Shown piece after piece: positions 61,084-64,000 of a DNA stretch of 64,000 nt (position 1 is the first letter of the stretch; each line of letters opens with the position of its first letter). A program made the translations under genes and the position numbers. The notes below the pieces were generated by a model. That model saw only the letters and a program-made list of their open reading frames with translations. It did not search any database and was not told the DNA's origin. The stretch comes from Prevotella sp902465605 (lineage in GTDB: Bacteria; Bacteroidota; Bacteroidia; Bacteroidales; Bacteroidaceae), in assembly GCA_902465605.1 (NCBI GenBank), contig CABQNT010000002.1, positions 1-64,000 of the forward strand, written 5' to 3'.

Positions 61084-63084
61084 TTAAGCCTTACTCTTGT
61101 CGCGCGTAGCTAAGATGAAATAGCTAATCAATAGCAGGTAAGCGGCCAGTGAAAGCAATTCGGACAAGGGGTTGGCAAGCCAGTCAGGATTGATGGGGTT
61201 GAAGCCCGTAAAGCGCAGCAATGCGCTTAAAACGCCCATCAACGCACCGCCGGCGATGAAGCCGCTGGCCAGAAGCGTACCCTTCTCTCCGCGCTGTTTG
61301 TTTACCTCATTGTTTTTGCTGCGCGTGGTGACAAACCAGTGAATGGCGCCACCGATGAGGAGGGGCGTGTTGAGTTCCAACGGAATGAACATGCCCAGTG
61401 CGAATGCCAGTGCGGGAATTTTGAGCAAAGTGAGGATGATGGCCAGCAAAGCACCGATGCCGTATAAGATCCAAGGTGCGCCCGCACCATTCATCAAGGG
61501 CTCGATAACAGCTGCCATGGCATTGGCTTGCGGTGCCACCAGATGCCCTTGTTGTGCCGGATCGAAGCCGTAGGTTTGATTGAGCAGCATCATCACGCCG
61601 CCCACGGTTGCCGCACTCACCAGGGTCCCCAAGAACTTCCAAGTTTCTTGTTTGGCTGGTGTCGTTCCCAACCAATAGCCAATCTTCAGGTCAGTGACAA
61701 ACGCACCGGCCATGGAGAGAGCGGTACACACCACGCCTCCCATGATTAAAGCGGCTACCATGCCCTCCGGACCGTTGAGTCCCACGGCTGCCATCACCAC
61801 GCTGGCCAAGATAAGTGTCATCAAGGTCATGCCCGATACCGGGTTACTGCCTACGATGGCAATGGCGTTGGCTGCCACGGTGGTAAACAAAAAGGCAATG
61901 ATGGCCACTAAAAGAATGGCAATCAGCGCATGCGTAAAGTTGTGCATAACGCCCAAAAGGAAGAATGCGAAGGTGATGAGAATGGCGGCAATGGAGCCGA
62001 TGGCAATGACGCGGAACGAGATGTCCCTGCGTGTGCGTATCTCTTCTTTCGTCACCTCACCTTGGCCTTTCATCTCCTTAGCCGCCAGTCCAACGGCACT
62101 TTTGATGATACCCCAGCTCTTGATGATGCCAATGATGCCCGCCATGGCAATGCCACCGATACCAATACTCTTGCCGTAGGTGGTGAAAATCAGTTCGGGA
62201 GACATCTCGCCCACCGTCATGGTGAGGTTGGTGCCACCGATGTTTAGGATGGTGTCGCCAAACAACAGTGATAGTCCAGGCACGATGAGCCACCAAACGG
62301 CGAACGAACCCATGCAGATAATAAAGGTGTATTTCAGTCCGATGATGTAGCCAAGACCCATTACGGCTGCGCCGGTGTTTACCTTGAAGACCAGTTTTGC
62401 CTGGTCGGCCAGCTGCTGACCCAAGCCGAAAACGCGGGTGGTGAAGTTCTCATTCCACCATCCAAAAGTGGCTACGATGAAGTCATAAAGACCACCAACC
62501 AGTCCGGCCATAAGCAATGGCTTGGCCTGCGATCCGCCTTTGGCACCGCTCACGAGCACTTGTGTGGTGGCAGTGGCTTCGGGGAATGGATATTTGCCAT
62601 GCATGTCGCTCACGAAATATTTGCGGAAAGGAATCAGAAATAGAATGCCAATGACTCCTCCGAGTGCCGAACTCATGAAGATTTTCATGAACGACGCACT
62701 CATTTCGGGGTACTTCGCTTGAAGAATGTAAATGGCGGGCAGGGTGAAAATGGCTCCAGCCACCACTGCACCCGAGCAGGCTCCGATGCTCTGTATAATC
62801 ACATTTTCACCAAGTGCCTTGTTTCGCTTGGCGGCTGTTGACACACCTACGGCGATGATGGCAATGGGGATGGCTGCCTCAAACACCTGTCCTACCTTCA
62901 AACCCAGATAGGCTGCGGCGGCCGAGAACAACATCGCCATGAGGATACCCCATGTCACTGACCACGCATTGACCTCGGGGTAGGTTTGGTTTGCGTGCAT
63001 GATAGGTTGATACTCTTCTCCTTCTTTCAGTTCCCTGAAAGCATTTTCAGGTAATTGCACTGACTCTTTTTCCTTGTTTTCCAT
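61084..63084 (-). CDS. OPT family oligopeptide transporter
   Basis: This protein is about 666 aa from ATG 63084 (MENKEKESVQLPENAFRELKEGEEYQPI); a TTG nine codons upstream overlaps the promoter and is rejected. About 14-16 membrane segments are present (AWSVTWGILMAMLFSAAAAYLGLKVGQVFEAAIPIAIIAVG, NVIIQSIGACSGAVVAGAIFTLPAIYIL, KYPFPEATATTQVLVSGAKGG, ALGMFIPLELNTPLLIGGAI). KYPFPEATA and IGACSGAVVAG match bacterial OPT-type transporters. It probably imports peptides with protons. Confidence 0.94.
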   Translation of the reverse strand: MENKEKESVQLPENAFRELKEGEEYQPIMHANQTYPEVNAWSVTWGILMAMLFSAAAAYLGLKVGQVFEAAIPIAIIAVGVSTAAKRNKALGENVIIQSIGACSGAVVAGAIFTLPAIYILQAKYPEMSASFMKIFMSSALGGVIGILFLIPFRKYFVSDMHGKYPFPEATATTQVLVSGAKGGSQAKPLLMAGLVGGLYDFIVATFGWWNENFTTRVFGLGQQLADQAKLVFKVNTGAAVMGLGYIIGLKYTFIICMGSFAVWWLIVPGLSLLFGDTILNIGGTNLTMTVGEMSPELIFTTYGKSIGIGGIAMAGIIGIIKSWGIIKSAVGLAAKEMKGQGEVTKEEIRTRRDISFRVIAIGSIAAILITFAFFLLGVMHNFTHALIAILLVAIIAFLFTTVAANAIAIVGSNPVSGMTLMTLILASVVMAAVGLNGPEGMVAALIMGGVVCTALSMAGAFVTDLKIGYWLGTTPAKQETWKFLGTLVSAATVGGVMMLLNQTYGFDPAQQGHLVAPQANAMAAVIEPLMNGAGAPWILYGIGALLAIILTLLKIPALAFALGMFIPLELNTPLLIGGAIHWFVTTRSKNNEVNKQRGEKGTLLASGFIAGGALMGVLSALLRFTGFNPINPDWLANPLSELLSLAAYLLLISYFILATRDKSKA

Positions 63085-63108
63085 AAGTAATATTTGTGTT
63101 TTTGCTGA

Positions 63109-63116
63109 CAAAGATA
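63109..63116 (-). promoter_or_regulatory. -7 box of the OPT transporter gene
   Basis: TATCTTTG is read on the minus strand, 25 nt before ATG 63084. Transcription would begin near 63102, which excludes the upstream TTG as start. Confidence 0.55.
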
Positions 63117-63239
63117 TACTAAATCAATAAGATAGCAAAACGAATTGTAAGATTTTATTCCACTTTGTCATGATTGCTGTAGAGCGGTGTGGAATGTAAA
63201 AAGATGAACGTCGATGGGCGATAGTTGAACTATTTTTTA

Positions 63240-63247
63240 TACATTTG
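63240..63247 (+). promoter_or_regulatory. -7 box before dnaB
   Basis: TACATTTG fits TAnnTTTG, 37 nt before the dnaB start codon. A -33 TTG at standard spacing was not found. Confidence 0.45.
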
Positions 63248-63284
63248 CATTCCCAAGTTGGTAAAACAATAAAATACTTCAACC

Positions 63285-64000
63285 ATGGCCACTACCAAAA
63301 ACAAGCGTCCGACACCGATAGATAACTCTTATGCGCATGTTCAGCCACAAGCAACTGACGTAGAACGAGTTGTTCTGGGGGCACTGATGATTGACAAAGA
63401 CGCTTTTTCCATCATTTCCGAGATTCTTCGTCCTGAGTCATTCTACGAGCCAAGGCACCAGAAGATTTTTCATGCCATCCAGTCGTTGACGATGGAGGAG
63501 AAGCCTGTTGACATCATCACCGTGACCGATCAGTTGAAAAGAGAGGGGACGTTGGAGGAGATAGGTGGTGCTGCTTATGTGGTGGAGCTTAGTGCACAGG
63601 TTGCGTCATCAGCCAACATTGAGTATCATGCCAAAATACTTTCGCAGAAATCGCTGGCTCGTCAGTTGATTTCTTATGCCAGTGTCATCGAAACCAAGGC
63701 GTTTGATGAGTCGCAGGATATAGATGAGTTGATGCAAGAAGCCGAAAGTGACCTCTTCACGTTGTCACAAACCAACATGAAGAAGGACTATACGCAAATT
63801 GATCCTGTGATAGCCCAAGCAACGGAAATACTGCAAAAGGCATCTGCCAACACAGGCGATTTGACGGGAATACCTTCTGGATATACCAAACTGGATGGCA
63901 TTACAAGTGGCTGGCAGAAGTCTGACTTGGTGATTATTGCGGGTCGTCCGGCCATGGGAAAAACGTCGTTTGCACTCTCTATTGCTAAGAATATCGCTGT
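63285..64000 (+). CDS. dnaB: Replicative DNA helicase DnaB (N-terminal part, cut by window end)
   Basis: ATG 63285 opens a frame that continues to the window edge (238 codons). The N-terminal domain reads PQATDVERVVLGALMIDKDAFSIISEILRPESFYEPRHQKIFHAI, followed by the linker and GIPSGYTKLDGITSGWQKSDLVIIAGRPAMGKTSFALSIAKN with Walker A (GRPAMGKTS). It unwinds DNA at the fork. The start lies 200 bp from the divergent OPT gene start. Confidence 0.96.
   Translation, partial: MATTKNKRPTPIDNSYAHVQPQATDVERVVLGALMIDKDAFSIISEILRPESFYEPRHQKIFHAIQSLTMEEKPVDIITVTDQLKREGTLEEIGGAAYVVELSAQVASSANIEYHAKILSQKSLARQLISYASVIETKAFDESQDIDELMQEAESDLFTLSQTNMKKDYTQIDPVIAQATEILQKASANTGDLTGIPSGYTKLDGITSGWQKSDLVIIAGRPAMGKTSFALSIAKNIA

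Noticed and set aside
61307..62296. Several additional frames on both strands within this interval
   Set aside because: They are shadows of the OPT transporter gene, which has continuous membrane segments.

Overview
The window looks like a chromosomal segment of a Prevotellaceae bacterium (Prevotella sensu lato, Bacteroidota). The signs are a SusC/SusD glycan-uptake locus with a hybrid two-component regulator, Bacteroidota-type promoters (TTG at -33, TAnnTTTG at -7), a DUF4835/RecN neighbourhood, DUF4270, DUF3127, eukaryote-type (GT3-like) glycogen synthase beside alpha-glucan phosphorylase, and a methylmalonyl-CoA decarboxylase-type cluster. No rRNA or tRNA gene and no CRISPR array was seen.

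Layout. 1-1578: 3' end of a group II intron, then decayed IS5-type and RmuC-like remnants. 1579-15619: compact polysaccharide utilisation locus in the order HTCS sensor/regulator, GH5 lipoprotein, SusC, SusD, putative surface glycan-binding lipoprotein, GH3; a beta-linked glucan or related hemicellulose is the likely target. 15702-17142: intact IS4-family element. 17373-22854: tight, AT-rich minus-strand five-gene operon (XRE regulator, methyltransferase, minimal SF1 helicase, 757-aa unknown, DUF1848) followed by a solo right end of a related IS. This operon is the best candidate for an undescribed, perhaps defensive, system. 23438-39350: mostly core genes (rpsA, DUF389, glycogen synthase and phosphorylase, pheT, yebC, lepA, Crp/Fnr regulator). 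39379-44550: accessory scar tissue with a pseudogene, IS1380 and IS982 remnants, a HipBA-type toxin-antitoxin pair, a winged-helix regulator with a membrane protein, two tandem MITE-like elements and one copy of a ~390-bp repeat whose other copy lies at 25529-25916. 44697-57044: core genes (TPR/degenerate protease, recN, DUF4835, exonuclease, dnaN, DUF3127, DUF4270, starch-synthase-like GT, biotin carrier, small subunit, carboxyltransferase). 57136-60605: a broken YhcG/DUF1016 nuclease gene whose two pieces flank a surface cassette: a long leader containing (CT)23, a 56-aa peptide gene and a fimbrillin-like lipoprotein with a lectin-like C-terminus resembling a diversity-generating-retroelement target. 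61084-64000: OPT-family transporter and the start of dnaB.

How the parts work together. The HTCS protein should sense an oligosaccharide in the periplasm and switch on the SusCD/GH genes beside it. Glycogen synthase and phosphorylase make and break storage glucan. The dnaN-exonuclease-DUF4835-recN run and the carboxyltransferase-small subunit-biotin carrier run are probable operons. All functional calls come from reading motifs and gene order by eye; no database search was possible.
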